NCBI GenBank assembly: GCA_965198495.1
Contig: CBDAPL010000002.1
Coordinates: 124,001 to 188,000 of the forward strand
DNA: 64,000 nucleotides
From: RH-AL1 sp965198495
Lineage (GTDB): Bacteria > Pseudomonadota > Alphaproteobacteria > Rhizobiales > Beijerinckiaceae
Reading direction: 5' to 3'
Shown: positions 38,765-47,635 of the stretch, piece by piece
Layout: each line of letters opens with the position of its first letter
Numbering within the stretch: the stretch's first letter is position 1
Notes under the pieces: model-generated
Database searches by the model: none
Told to the model about the DNA's origin: nothing
What the model saw: only the letters and a program-made list of their open reading frames with translations
Position numbers and translations under genes: made by a program

Positions 38765-39415
38765 CTAGAGCTGCACGATCTCATCGAGCTGGAAATTGTC
38801 GCCATTCGGATTGGCGCCGATCCGCAGCGTCTTGTCGTTGATGAACGTGTAGGGCGGGACCGGCAGGTTGTAGGGCGCGGGCACGCCCGAGAAGACGCGG
38901 CCGGCGAGATCGTACTTCGAGCCGTGACAGGGGCAGAAATAGCCGCCCTGCCAGTCCGGCGTGACGGTCGCCTTCTGCGGGTCGTAGGCGGGAATGCAGC
39001 CGAGATGCGTGCAGACACCGACGAGGACGAGGTACTCCGGCTTGATGGAGCGGTGCCAATTGGCGGCATAGGCCGGCTGCTGCTTCACCGAAGAATCGGC
39101 GTCGCGCAACACGTTGACGATCGCCGAGGACTGAAGCGTCTTCAGCGCCTCCTCCTGCCGGTTGACGATGAAGATCGGGTGGCCGCGCCATTTCACGATG
39201 ATCTGCTGGCCGGGCTCGATCGCGCCGATGTCCACGTCGAGCGGCGCGCCGGCGGCGATCGTCGCGGCATCGGGCTGCATCTGGTCGATCAACGGCCAGA
39301 CCGCGCCGAGCACACCGACGCCGCCGACCGCGGCCGTGGCGATCAGCAGGAAATCGCGTTTCGACGGGTCTTCGGGACCGGCTGCCGCGCCGGGATACGT
39401 CTTCGCTACCGCCAT
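38765..39415 (-). CDS. petA: Rieske iron-sulfur protein of the cytochrome bc1 complex
   Basis: 216-aa membrane-anchored Rieske subunit. The N-terminus has the twin-arginine-less KRDFLLIATAAVGGVGVLGAVWPLI anchor, read here as one helix at about 20-42. Cluster ligands are in CTHLGC and CPCHGSKYD, with the disulfide cysteines of the same boxes present, and GVPAPYNLPVPPY follows. The ATG at 39415 is preferred; another start at 39457 would add 14 residues. Neither cytochrome b nor cytochrome c1 lies next to it, which is unusual; the next gene downstream, in the same frame, is the beta-helix protein. Confidence 0.9.
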   Translation of the reverse strand: MAVAKTYPGAAAGPEDPSKRDFLLIATAAVGGVGVLGAVWPLIDQMQPDAATIAAGAPLDVDIGAIEPGQQIIVKWRGHPIFIVNRQEEALKTLQSSAIVNVLRDADSSVKQQPAYAANWHRSIKPEYLVLVGVCTHLGCIPAYDPQKATVTPDWQGGYFCPCHGSKYDLAGRVFSGVPAPYNLPVPPYTFINDKTLRIGANPNGDNFQLDEIVQL

Positions 39416-39502
39416 GCCTTCACCATCAAGATCGTTTCGCCACGATCCATACACCAACGCGCGCGGAGAGAAACCTCCGGCGCTTGTGATTTTTCCGCGT
39501 CA

Positions 39503-39534
39503 CGATCGCCGATGCTCACGATCGCCGATGCTCA
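39503..39534 (-). repeat. 16-bp tandem duplication at the stop codon of the GT21 gene
   Basis: On the minus strand the 16-mer TGAGCATCGGCGATCG occurs twice in a row (39534-39519 and 39518-39503) and a third TGA follows. The first TGA is the stop of the GT21 gene. The repeat is perfect. Confidence 0.85.
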
Positions 39535-40695
39535 GGAGAGGCCATCCTCCGGCCGCAGCACGATCGGTTCGGCCGCCTTGCGGCCGCGCGGCTCCTCCAT
39601 TCGCATCGCCGTGCCTTTCCAGGTGAAGGAGCGGCCGGTGAAGGCACCGGCCCAGATGAGCGGCATCATGGCGTCGCGCATCAGCATCGCCGGAAGGGTC
39701 TGCCAGGCGACCGCCCAGCCACACCCGGCCGCCAACGCGAGTTCGGCCGCGTACCAGAGTGCGAGATAGGCCGGCACGATCGCCGCGACCGGCCGACCGA
39801 GGGCGTAAGCGGCGGCGGCGGTCACGAGTGTCGGCACCAGAGTGCCGGAGATGATCTCCGGCAGGAATTCCGCCGGAAAGGTCGCGCGGCGCAGGCGCGC
39901 CCATCGCAATTGCCGACCCCAGACCTCGGCGAGCGGCCTGACGCCGAGCGGCTGCGGCGACGGCGGCGCGAGGCGTACGCGCAGGCCGAGGCGCCGCACC
40001 ATCTTGGTCGTCGCGGCATCCTCCGCCGGATCGGCGGCGAGTTCGCGCATGCCCGTCCGATCCAGATCGGACTTGCGGTAGAACAGCGTCTTGCCCTGAG
40101 CGTAGCCCATGCCGAACGTGTCGACCGCATATTGCCAGCGCGCCTCGAAGGTATTGAGGAACGCGCACTCGACATGGGCGCCGAACCCCTCAGGCCAGCA
40201 ACCGACCGGCGGCGCCGAGACCGCGCCTGTATCGGAGCGCCAGGTGGCGATCAGCCGACGGATGAAGTTTGGCGGCACGAGCACGTTGGAGTCGATGAAA
40301 ACGAGCCGCTCGTGCTTCGCCACGCGCCAGCCCTTCACCATATTGTTGAGCTTGGGGTTGATCGATATGACGTCGTTACCGACGAGCAGACGCGCCGCGA
40401 TCGAGGGATGGGCGTCCAAGGCCGCGCGCACCAAGGGGATGACGGCGTCGTCCGCGCGCGCGACGCAAAAGATCAGCTCGAAAACCGGATAGTCGAGCGC
40501 GAACGATGCCTCGAGCGTCTCCCGGCTGAACGTCTCGATGCCGCAGAGCGGACGCACGATCGTGATTGGCGGAAGGTCCAGCTCGTCGCGTCGCAAGGCG
40601 GCGCTCGGCCGGCAGCGCGCGAAGGCGATCGCCAGCGTCGCGAGATGCGTGACGAGGAAAAACGCGGCAAGCGAGCAAAGGAGCCAGGTGAGCAT
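39532..40695 (-). CDS. GT21-family glycosyltransferase (HpnI/ceramide glucosyltransferase-like)
   Basis: 387-aa membrane glycosyltransferase. N-terminal helix at about 3-20. The GT2/21 active-site elements are RPLCGIETFS, the D2 region FIDSNVLVPP, the D3 stretch AEDAATTKMV and QLRWARLRR (the (Q/R)xxRW motif). Three C-terminal helices follow. Bacterial GT21 enzymes are known as HpnI in hopanoid synthesis, while eukaryotic ones make glucosylceramide. No hopanoid genes are near, and a sphingolipid cluster lies 15 kb away, so either lipid could be the acceptor. The ATG at 40695 is preferred to 40737. Confidence 0.78.
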   Translation of the reverse strand: MLTWLLCSLAAFFLVTHLATLAIAFARCRPSAALRRDELDLPPITIVRPLCGIETFSRETLEASFALDYPVFELIFCVARADDAVIPLVRAALDAHPSIAARLLVGNDVISINPKLNNMVKGWRVAKHERLVFIDSNVLVPPNFIRRLIATWRSDTGAVSAPPVGCWPEGFGAHVECAFLNTFEARWQYAVDTFGMGYAQGKTLFYRKSDLDRTGMRELAADPAEDAATTKMVRRLGLRVRLAPPSPQPLGVRPLAEVWGRQLRWARLRRATFPAEFLPEIISGTLVPTLVTAAAAYALGRPVAAIVPAYLALWYAAELALAAGCGWAVAWQTLPAMLMRDAMMPLIWAGAFTGRSFTWKGTAMRMEEPRGRKAAEPIVLRPEDGLS

Positions 40696-40780
40696 GATGT
40701 TCGAGCGTAGCGCTGATCGATCACCATCGCATGACATCGCCCGCCGCGGCTCGCAACCAGGCGGTTAGGCACACCCTTTC

Positions 40781-40805
40781 GGGCGCGCGATCCGGTGGCG
40801 CGCCC
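40781..40805. other. GC-rich hairpin in the GT21-ruvC gap
   Basis: GGGCGCGC (40781-40788) and GCGCGCCC (40798-40805) form a perfect 8-bp stem with a 9-nt loop, without a T tract. A 12-bp palindrome (TTGCGGCCGCAA, 40816-40827) follows. Between two divergent genes these may be regulatory or incidental. The rest of the 225-bp gap shows nothing. Confidence 0.3.
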
Positions 40806-40920
40806 GGTATCGCGCTTGCGGCCGCAAAGGTCGGTGCGACGGTAGAGAACGGGCTTGATCAAGCTGCGCTCTCGCGCGTGATGCTCTAATCTGCGGCGAA
40901 GTCAGCCGGAGATTCGCACC

Positions 40921-41445
40921 ATTCCCGACGCGATCCGCATCATCGGCATCGATCCCGGCCTCCGCAACATGGGGTGGGGAATCATCGAGGCCATCGGCTC
41001 GCGGCTGACCTATATCGGCTGCGGCACGATCCATTCCGACGCGACGCGCTCGAGCGCGGAGCGGCTGCGCGGCCTTCATGAAGGCCTCACCGCGGTCGTC
41101 GCCGCGCACGCGCCGCACGAAGCGGCCGTGGAGGAGACCTTCGTCAACCGCGACCCGCAATCGGCGCTGAAGCTCGGGCAGGCGCGAGGTATCGCCCTCG
41201 TCGTGCCGGCGCTGGCCGGCCTTCCCGTCGCGGAATATGCGGCGAACCTCATCAAGAAGACCGTCACCGGCGCCGGTCACGCGGAGAAGGCGCAGGTGGC
41301 GATGATGGTGAAGGTGCTGCTGCCGCGCTGCGAGATCGCCAGCGCCGACGCCGCCGACGCTCTCGCGGTGGCGATCACTCACGCGCAGCACCGCGTCGCC
41401 AGCCGGCGCCTGTCGGATCTCGCCGCGAGGATCGTCGCGCGATGA
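40921..41445 (+). CDS. ruvC: Holliday-junction endonuclease RuvC, probable ATT start
   Basis: Resolves Holliday junctions with RuvAB. The only in-frame ATG (40969) would delete the first strand and the catalytic Asp of IIGIDPGLR, so translation must begin earlier. No ATG, GTG or TTG exists between there and the in-frame TGA at 40879. An ATT at 40921, about 9 nt after GGAG, gives IPDAIRIIGIDPG and 174 aa, the normal length, aligning with relatives. Other acidic residues (VEETFVNRDP, ASADAADALAVA) are intact. CTG at 40891 or ATT at 40912 are less likely. A mini-ORF chain to ruvA begins at the stop codon. Confidence 0.85.
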   Translation: MPDAIRIIGIDPGLRNMGWGIIEAIGSRLTYIGCGTIHSDATRSSAERLRGLHEGLTAVVAAHAPHEAAVEETFVNRDPQSALKLGQARGIALVVPALAGLPVAEYAANLIKKTVTGAGHAEKAQVAMMVKVLLPRCEIASADAADALAVAITHAQHRVASRRLSDLAARIVAR

Positions 41446-41526
41446 TCGGCGAACCACCGTGATTGGCAAAACACCGTGATCGGCAAAAGACCATGATCGG
41501 CGAAACACCATGATCGGCAAGCTGCG
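41442..41526 (+). repeat. 17-bp tandem repeat forming a chain of overlapping mini-ORFs between ruvC and ruvA
   Basis: Five 17-bp units start at 41442, 41459, 41476, 41493 and 41510. Each begins with ATG or GTG followed by ATC/ATT GGC. The first overlaps the ruvC stop as ATGA; the last is the ruvA start itself. Units 1-4 each encode six codons and a TGA (MIGEPP, VIGKTP, VIGKRP, MIGETP), and every TGA overlaps the next start codon as GTGA or ATGA. Read as simple sequence, this is an ancestral ruvC/ruvA ATGA junction tandemly amplified by 4 x 17 bp. Whether ribosomes use it is unknown. Confidence 0.9.
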
Positions 41527-42130
41527 CGGCATCGTCGATTCGTATTCAGGCGACTCGATCGTCCTCGATGTCGGCGGGGTCGGCTATCTCGTCGGCTGCT
41601 CGTCGCGCACCCTGCAGGCGCTGCCGCGACCGGGTGAGGCGGCCTCGCTGTCGATCGAGACGCACGTGCGCGAGGACGCGATCCGCCTCTACGGCTTCCT
41701 CTCCGACGACGAGCGCGACTGGTTCCGCCTGCTGCAGAACGTGCAAGGCGTCGGCGCCAAGGTGGCCCTGGCGATCCTCGGCATGGGGCCGGTGGGCGAG
41801 CTGGCGAGCGCCATCGCCCTGCAGGACAAGGCCGCGGTCGCGAGGGCGCCCGGCGTCGGCCCGCGCCTCGCCGCCCGCATCACGGCGGAACTGAAGGACA
41901 AGATGCCGGCGCTGGGCTCGGTCGATCCGACGGCGGCGCGCCTCGCCGGCGAGGAGCCGGCGCGCGGCACGCCCGCCGCCGTGCACGACGCGATCTCCGC
42001 GTTGATCAACCTGGGCTACGCCCGCCCGCAGGCCGCCGCCGCCGTCGCCACTTCGATGAAGGCGCTGGGCGAGGGCGCCGAAGCGCCCGCCTTGATCCGG
42101 CGCGGTCTGAAGGAATTGTCGGCGGGATAG
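41510..42130 (+). CDS. ruvA: Holliday-junction branch-migration protein RuvA
   Basis: 206-aa protein that binds four-way junctions and loads RuvB. The N-terminal OB domain (MIGKLRGIVDSYSGDSIVLDVGGVGY), the helix-hairpin-helix region (LLQNVQGVGAKVALAILGMGP and RAPGVGPRLAARITAELKDK) and the C-terminal RuvB-binding helices (AVHDAISALINLGYARPQAAAAV) are complete. ruvB does not follow; the next gene is convergent. Confidence 0.95.
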   Translation: MIGKLRGIVDSYSGDSIVLDVGGVGYLVGCSSRTLQALPRPGEAASLSIETHVREDAIRLYGFLSDDERDWFRLLQNVQGVGAKVALAILGMGPVGELASAIALQDKAAVARAPGVGPRLAARITAELKDKMPALGSVDPTAARLAGEEPARGTPAAVHDAISALINLGYARPQAAAAVATSMKALGEGAEAPALIRRGLKELSAG

Positions 42131-42140
42131 GAGCGTGGAG

Positions 42141-43301
<1,161 letters not shown>

Positions 43302-43382
43302 GCGCGCCGATCCTTGGAGGCCCGAATTCAACACATGCGCGAACCGCGCGCGATCTTCAATTGGCAAAACCCCGGGGGGAGC

Positions 43383-44105
43383 ATGGACGAGGATTTTCCG
43401 CCGCCCGCGTTCGCGGGCTTCCCGAAGGACGCGTTCGCCTTCTTCGAGGAGCTCGCCGCCAACCAGGATCGGGAGTGGTTCGCCGCCAACAAGCCGCGTT
43501 ACCAGCGCGCGGTCCTGGAACCGCTGGCCGCGCTCGTCGCCGGCGTCTCGGACCGGCTCGCGGCGGACGGACCGCCGTTGCGCGGCGACCCGAGGCGATC
43601 CGTCTTCCGCATCAACCGCGACGTCCGCTTCTCCAAGAACAAGGCGCCCTACAAGACGCATGCGGGCGCGGTGCTGACGCGCGACGGCGCCAAGCACGCG
43701 ATGGGCGTGCTCTACGTCCACCTCGACCCGGCCGGCTCGTTCTGCGCCGCCGGCTTCTTCCGTCCGGAGCCGCCGGCGCTGCAGGGGATGCGCGTCTGGC
43801 TCGCCGAGAGGCCGGATGGTTGGGGCGATGTCGAGGAGCGCCTCGCCGGCCGTAAGCTGGCGCTTGGCCGCGAGGACGCGCTGGTGCGTCCGCCGAAAGG
43901 CTTCGAGACGGCGCCTTCCGACGTCGAAGCGGCGCTGAAGCTGAAGTCCTGGATCGTCCGGCGCGACCTGTCGCGCGCCGCGATGGGCAGAGCCGCCCTC
44001 GTCGACGACCTCGTCGCGATGGCGAACGACGCCGAACCGCTGCTGCGGTTCGGCTGGTCGGCACTCGATCGGCTCGGCCCACAGCCGCGCGCCAAGCGCC
44101 GTTGA
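43383..44105 (+). CDS. DUF2461 (TIGR02453) protein
   Basis: 240-aa cytoplasmic protein of the DUF2461 family. The family signatures NQDREWFAANKPRYQ, FRINRDVRFSKNKAPYKTHAGAV and GFFRPEP are present. The ATG at 43383 follows a GGGGGGAG run at short spacing. Function is unknown in this family. It is divergent from the AAA ATPase, with 80 bp between them, and followed at 58 bp by the hemolysin III gene. Confidence 0.85.
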   Translation: MDEDFPPPAFAGFPKDAFAFFEELAANQDREWFAANKPRYQRAVLEPLAALVAGVSDRLAADGPPLRGDPRRSVFRINRDVRFSKNKAPYKTHAGAVLTRDGAKHAMGVLYVHLDPAGSFCAAGFFRPEPPALQGMRVWLAERPDGWGDVEERLAGRKLALGREDALVRPPKGFETAPSDVEAALKLKSWIVRRDLSRAAMGRAALVDDLVAMANDAEPLLRFGWSALDRLGPQPRAKRR

Positions 44106-44163
44106 CCTTATCTGCGACGTTCGACGACCTACAAATCGCCTGAAGTCCGGGCCATGGTGAGCC

Positions 44164-44832
44164 ATGGCTGAACCTGTACTGCTGACGAACAAACCGCACT
44201 ACCCGACGGCGGCGGCCAAGCGGGCCGACCTGGTGATCCACATCGTCGGGCTGGTGTTCGCCGTGATCGGCGGCGTGCTGCTGCTCACGCTGTCGGCCGG
44301 CAACGAGCCGCGCCGGATCGCTGCCATCGCCATCTACGCCGCCGGCATGGTGCTGATGCTGGCGTTCTCGCTGTCCTACAACTTCGCGATCGAGCGCTAC
44401 CGCTGGTTCTTCCGTCGCCTCGACCATGCCGGCATTTTCCTGATGATCGCCGGCTCCTACACGCCGTTCACGACCTACGTTCTCACCGGCGCCTGGGCCT
44501 GGGGGATGACCATCGCGGTCTGGACGATCGCCGGCATCGGCATGCTCGGCAAGTTGTTCCTGCCGAGCCTGCGCGAGCGCGTTTGGATCGGCTTCTACCT
44601 GACGCTGAGCTGGATCGTGGTCTTCGCGATGCGTCCGATCGTCGAAGGCCTGCCCACGCCCGCGCTCGTGCTGCTGATCGGCGGCGGCCTCGTCTACACG
44701 CTCGGCGTGGTGTTCCACGTCAAAGAGCACCTGCAGTTCTCGCGCTCGATCTGGCACGGCCACGTCGTCGCCGGCGCGGGCCTGCAATGGGCGGCGATCC
44801 TGATCGGCACGGTGCTGCCGATGGCGCGCTAG
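44164..44832 (+). CDS. Hemolysin III/PAQR-family membrane protein
   Basis: 222-aa protein with seven predicted helices. The PAQR signature is clear: RRLDHAGIFLMIAGSYTPF, the conserved FVFHVKEHLQFSRSIWHGHVV-like end (GVVFHVKEHLQ and IWHGHVVAGAG, with the metal-binding His residues) and the N-terminal ADLVIHIVG. Related bacterial proteins are called YqfA or hemolysin III; lipid-related hydrolase activity has been proposed for the superfamily. Confidence 0.88.
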   Translation: MAEPVLLTNKPHYPTAAAKRADLVIHIVGLVFAVIGGVLLLTLSAGNEPRRIAAIAIYAAGMVLMLAFSLSYNFAIERYRWFFRRLDHAGIFLMIAGSYTPFTTYVLTGAWAWGMTIAVWTIAGIGMLGKLFLPSLRERVWIGFYLTLSWIVVFAMRPIVEGLPTPALVLLIGGGLVYTLGVVFHVKEHLQFSRSIWHGHVVAGAGLQWAAILIGTVLPMAR

Positions 44833-44844
44833 GCGCCGACGGCC

Positions 44845-45396
44845 TCACGATAGGGCCGATTGAAGTTCCTCTGGCACGATGACGGCCGCGTCCTGGCGCG
44901 CGAGGATGGCCGCCAGGCTGACGGGCCGATCGTCCCAGGCATCCACGCCGACGTCGCAGGATCGCCTCGTATCCTCCAGCCGCGCGTGCGTGTGACCGTA
45001 GAGGTGGCGCGTGCCACGCCAGAGGCCGGGCCAGGCGCGATGCGCGTAATGCGACAGGAAGAGCCGGACCTCCGCTCCCGCCGCGTCCGGGACGGTGAGG
45101 CGGACGCTGTCGACGGGTGGCTCCGCCCACGGCAGGTCGAGGATGCGGTTGCTGTCGTGATTGCCCCTGGCCAGCCGCTTGACGCCGTTGAGCCGCGAGA
45201 ACACCTCGAGGCAGCGCGCGCGGCTGCCGCCGGCGAAATCGCCGAGGTGCCAGATCTCGTCGTCGGGCCTTACCGTCTCGTTCCAATTCGCGATCAGCGT
45301 CTCGTCATGCGCGCCGATCGTCGCAAAGCGGGCATCGCGCTGGCGCATGATGTGGCTGTCGCTGAAATGGGTGTCGGCGGTGAAGAAGATCGTCAT
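44845..45396 (-). CDS. Calcineurin-like metallophosphoesterase
   Basis: 183-aa single-domain phosphoesterase. Metal-binding motifs: FFTADTHFSD (D-x-H), EIWHLGDFAGG, LARGNHDSN, LFLSHYAHRAW and LYGHTHARL. The ATG at 45396 is chosen over an open frame to 45552. The family (YfcE-like short forms) acts on phosphodiesters; the substrate is not evident. It converges with the hemolysin III gene with a 12-bp gap. Confidence 0.88.
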   Translation of the reverse strand: MTIFFTADTHFSDSHIMRQRDARFATIGAHDETLIANWNETVRPDDEIWHLGDFAGGSRARCLEVFSRLNGVKRLARGNHDSNRILDLPWAEPPVDSVRLTVPDAAGAEVRLFLSHYAHRAWPGLWRGTRHLYGHTHARLEDTRRSCDVGVDAWDDRPVSLAAILARQDAAVIVPEELQSALS

Positions 45397-45605
45397 GCGC
45401 GAAGTCGTCCTGGCCCGGTGAAGCAGGTCTATCAGCGCGCCGGGACCTGATGGCAGGCAAGCGTCACGACGTCGCGTCGGCGCGCGCGGACGGTCGCTCG
45501 CCTCGATGTCCGGGCGCCGCCGCAAAATAGGCTTCGTTCGCAGAAAGGACACGGCCTCGACCTCGTCTTGACGAGGGCACTTCAGTCGGACGTCGCGGAG
45601 GCACT

Positions 45606-46661
45606 TTGTCGTTTCTCGGTATCGATTGGGTCGGCGTCAACGCGGAGAACGGGCGCAAGCTTCTCCTGTCGCTTGCCTTCATCCTCGTTGTCCTGGCCGT
45701 CAGCGCGCTTTTGCGCAAGCTCGTCGGCTTCGCTTTGAAGCGAACCGATCACGCCTCGATCCAGGCGAGGTTCTGGACGCGCCAGGGCGTCAGCCTCACC
45801 GCCGCGCTGGTGCTGATCCTCGGCCTGCTGTCGATATGGTTCAACGATCCGACCCGCCTCGCCACCGCCTTCGGCCTGTTGTCCGCCGGCCTCGCCTTCG
45901 CCCTCCAGCAGGTCATCACCTCCATTGCCGGCTACTTCGTCATTCTCCGCGGATCGACCTTCACGATCGGCGAGCGCATCTCGATGGGCGGCGTGCGCGG
46001 CGACGTGATGCGCCTCGGCTTCATACAGACGACGATCATGGAGATGGGCCAGCCGGGCGGTGCCTCGGGCGACGCGTCGATGTGGGTGCGCAGCCGCCAG
46101 TTCACCGGCCGCATCGTGACCGTCACCAACTCGAAGATCTTCGACGAGCCGGTCTTCAACTATACGCGCGACTTCCCTTTCATCTGGGAGGAGATGGTCA
46201 TTCCGATCACCTACAAGGCCGATCGCAAGACCGCCGAACGCATCATTCTCGCCGCGACCGAACGCCATGCCGCCAGCCCCGACAGCGTGGCGCAAGAGGC
46301 GAAAGACGACATGAAGAACCGCTTCGGCATCGAGCCGATGGATCTTCGTCCGAGGGTCTTCTACCGCATCACGGACAATTGGCTCGAGCTCACCGTCCGC
46401 TTCGTCGTCGGCACGCACCAGATCCGCGTCATCAAGGACGCCATGTCGCGCGAGATCATCGAGGCCTTCGACGAGGTCGGCATCGGCATCGCGTCCTCGA
46501 CGTACGATATCGTCGGCTTCCCTCCGCTCGAGATAACGAGGCCTTCGCGCGACGACGTTGCAAGAGATGGCGTCGCGAGAGATGGCGTCGCGAGAGACGG
46601 CGTCGTGAGCGACGGCGTCGCAGGCGATGCAGCCCGCGACGGCAAACCCGCGCTCAGCTGA
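45606..46661 (+). CDS. Small-conductance mechanosensitive channel (MscS family)
   Basis: 351-aa channel starting at TTG, with GGAGG 5 nt upstream. Two N-terminal helices (about 18-38 and 60-80) lead to the pore-lining TM3 (TAFGLLSAGLAFALQQVITSIAGYFVILRG), then the beta domain (FTIGERISMGGVRGDVMRLGF, RIVTVTNSKIFDEPVFNYT) and the C-terminal cage. The last 30 residues are a five-unit VARDG repeat not found in MscS relatives I know. The 3' end overlaps the convergent hydroxylase gene by 8 nt. Confidence 0.9.
   Translation: MSFLGIDWVGVNAENGRKLLLSLAFILVVLAVSALLRKLVGFALKRTDHASIQARFWTRQGVSLTAALVLILGLLSIWFNDPTRLATAFGLLSAGLAFALQQVITSIAGYFVILRGSTFTIGERISMGGVRGDVMRLGFIQTTIMEMGQPGGASGDASMWVRSRQFTGRIVTVTNSKIFDEPVFNYTRDFPFIWEEMVIPITYKADRKTAERIILAATERHAASPDSVAQEAKDDMKNRFGIEPMDLRPRVFYRITDNWLELTVRFVVGTHQIRVIKDAMSREIIEAFDEVGIGIASSTYDIVGFPPLEITRPSRDDVARDGVARDGVARDGVVSDGVAGDAARDGKPALS
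46560..46634 (+). repeat. 15-bp in-frame tandem repeat at the mscS 3' end (5 units)
   Basis: Five 15-bp units (46560-46574 to 46620-46634) encode a hydrophilic tail of type A-R-D-G-V, ending in a more diverged copy (A-G-D-A-A). They keep the reading frame and add charged residues to the cytoplasmic end of the channel. Confidence 0.85.
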
Positions 46662-47511
46662 TCGTTCGTTCGACCGGCGGCCGCCAGGCATCGCGCTGGC
46701 GCACGAACGGCAGGGCGAGCGACGGGCCGAGCGCGACCTCCGCCGGTTCGCGGTAGCCCGCGACCCCGATCGCGATGGCGGACTGGTCGACATCCAGCCG
46801 GAAGGTCCGGTGGAGGCGGTCCCAGAAACTCAGGCCGCTCGACCAGTTGGAATCCGTCTGATCCTCGACGGCCGAATGATGGATGCCGTGCATGCGCGGC
46901 GTCGTCAGCACCAGCGCCAGCCGCCGCTCCCAGCGTTCCGGCAGGCGCAGGTTGGAATGATGGAACAGGATCGACAGGAAAAAGAACGCGCGCCACAGCC
47001 TGACGCCACGCGGCGAGAGCCCGATCAGCGCCACCTGTGCCCACCGCCACGGCGCCGACACCGCCATGTCGACGGCGTGGAAGCGCAGCGCCGTCGTGGC
47101 GTCCATGTCGAGATCGACGTGGTGGACGAGATGGAAGCGCCACAGCGCCGGCACTTTGTGGGTGAGCACGTGCCAGATGTAGAAGGTGTAATCCATCAGC
47201 ACGATGCCGAGCGCGTCGCGCGCCCAGGCCGGCAGCGCCAGCCGCTGTGTCAGGCCGAAGCGTGTCGTCTCGGCGCGCCGCGCCAGCCGTTCGACAACCG
47301 GCGTCTCGACCATCGAGATCGCCAGCGCGCTCGACAGGCCGAGCACGAGATTGCCGATCTCGCGGCGCGGCTCGCTCTGCGTTTGCCGGCGCAGCGGTCG
47401 CCGTCGCTCGGCGAGCAGGATGGCGGCCGCGCCCAGCACCATCGCCGCCGTCGTCGCGACCTCCAGAGTGCCGTAGCTCGACGCGCGGCGCGCGCGATGA
47501 TGTCTGCCCAT
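46654..47511 (-). CDS. Fatty-acid hydroxylase/sterol-desaturase family membrane protein
   Basis: 285-aa di-iron membrane oxygenase. Histidine clusters: WHVLTHK, FHLVHHVD, LFHHSNL and MHGIHHS, the last following the TTPR turn typical of the family. Three or four helices are predicted (GTLEVATTAAMVLGAAAILLA, ISMVETPVV, DALGIVLMDYTFYIW). Family members hydroxylate or desaturate sterols, sphingoid bases, fatty acids or alkylglycerols; the substrate here is unknown. It starts at the ATG at 47511 with no clear ribosome site and overlaps mscS at the 3' end. Confidence 0.85.
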   Translation of the reverse strand: MGRHHRARRASSYGTLEVATTAAMVLGAAAILLAERRRPLRRQTQSEPRREIGNLVLGLSSALAISMVETPVVERLARRAETTRFGLTQRLALPAWARDALGIVLMDYTFYIWHVLTHKVPALWRFHLVHHVDLDMDATTALRFHAVDMAVSAPWRWAQVALIGLSPRGVRLWRAFFFLSILFHHSNLRLPERWERRLALVLTTPRMHGIHHSAVEDQTDSNWSSGLSFWDRLHRTFRLDVDQSAIAIGVAGYREPAEVALGPSLALPFVRQRDAWRPPVERTIS

Positions 47512-47635
47512 GGGGTCGAAGTGTCGACCCCGCCCGCCGACGTCAAGCGCGACACGCGCGCGCCGGCTCGCTAAGACCGATCTGATGACGATCGATCCCG
47601 ATGCTCCGGCGCGCGACGGGCGCGGAGCCCGCGCG

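Noticed and set aside
37052..39769. 905-codon plus-strand frame across the beta-helix and Rieske genes
   Set aside because: Low-complexity Arg/Asp/Ala translation; the minus strand has clear Rieske motifs and beta-helix sequence in the same interval.
40816..40827. Palindrome TTGCGGCCGCAA as an operator
   Set aside because: A single 12-bp palindrome in GC-rich DNA can occur by chance; no second copy was seen nearby.
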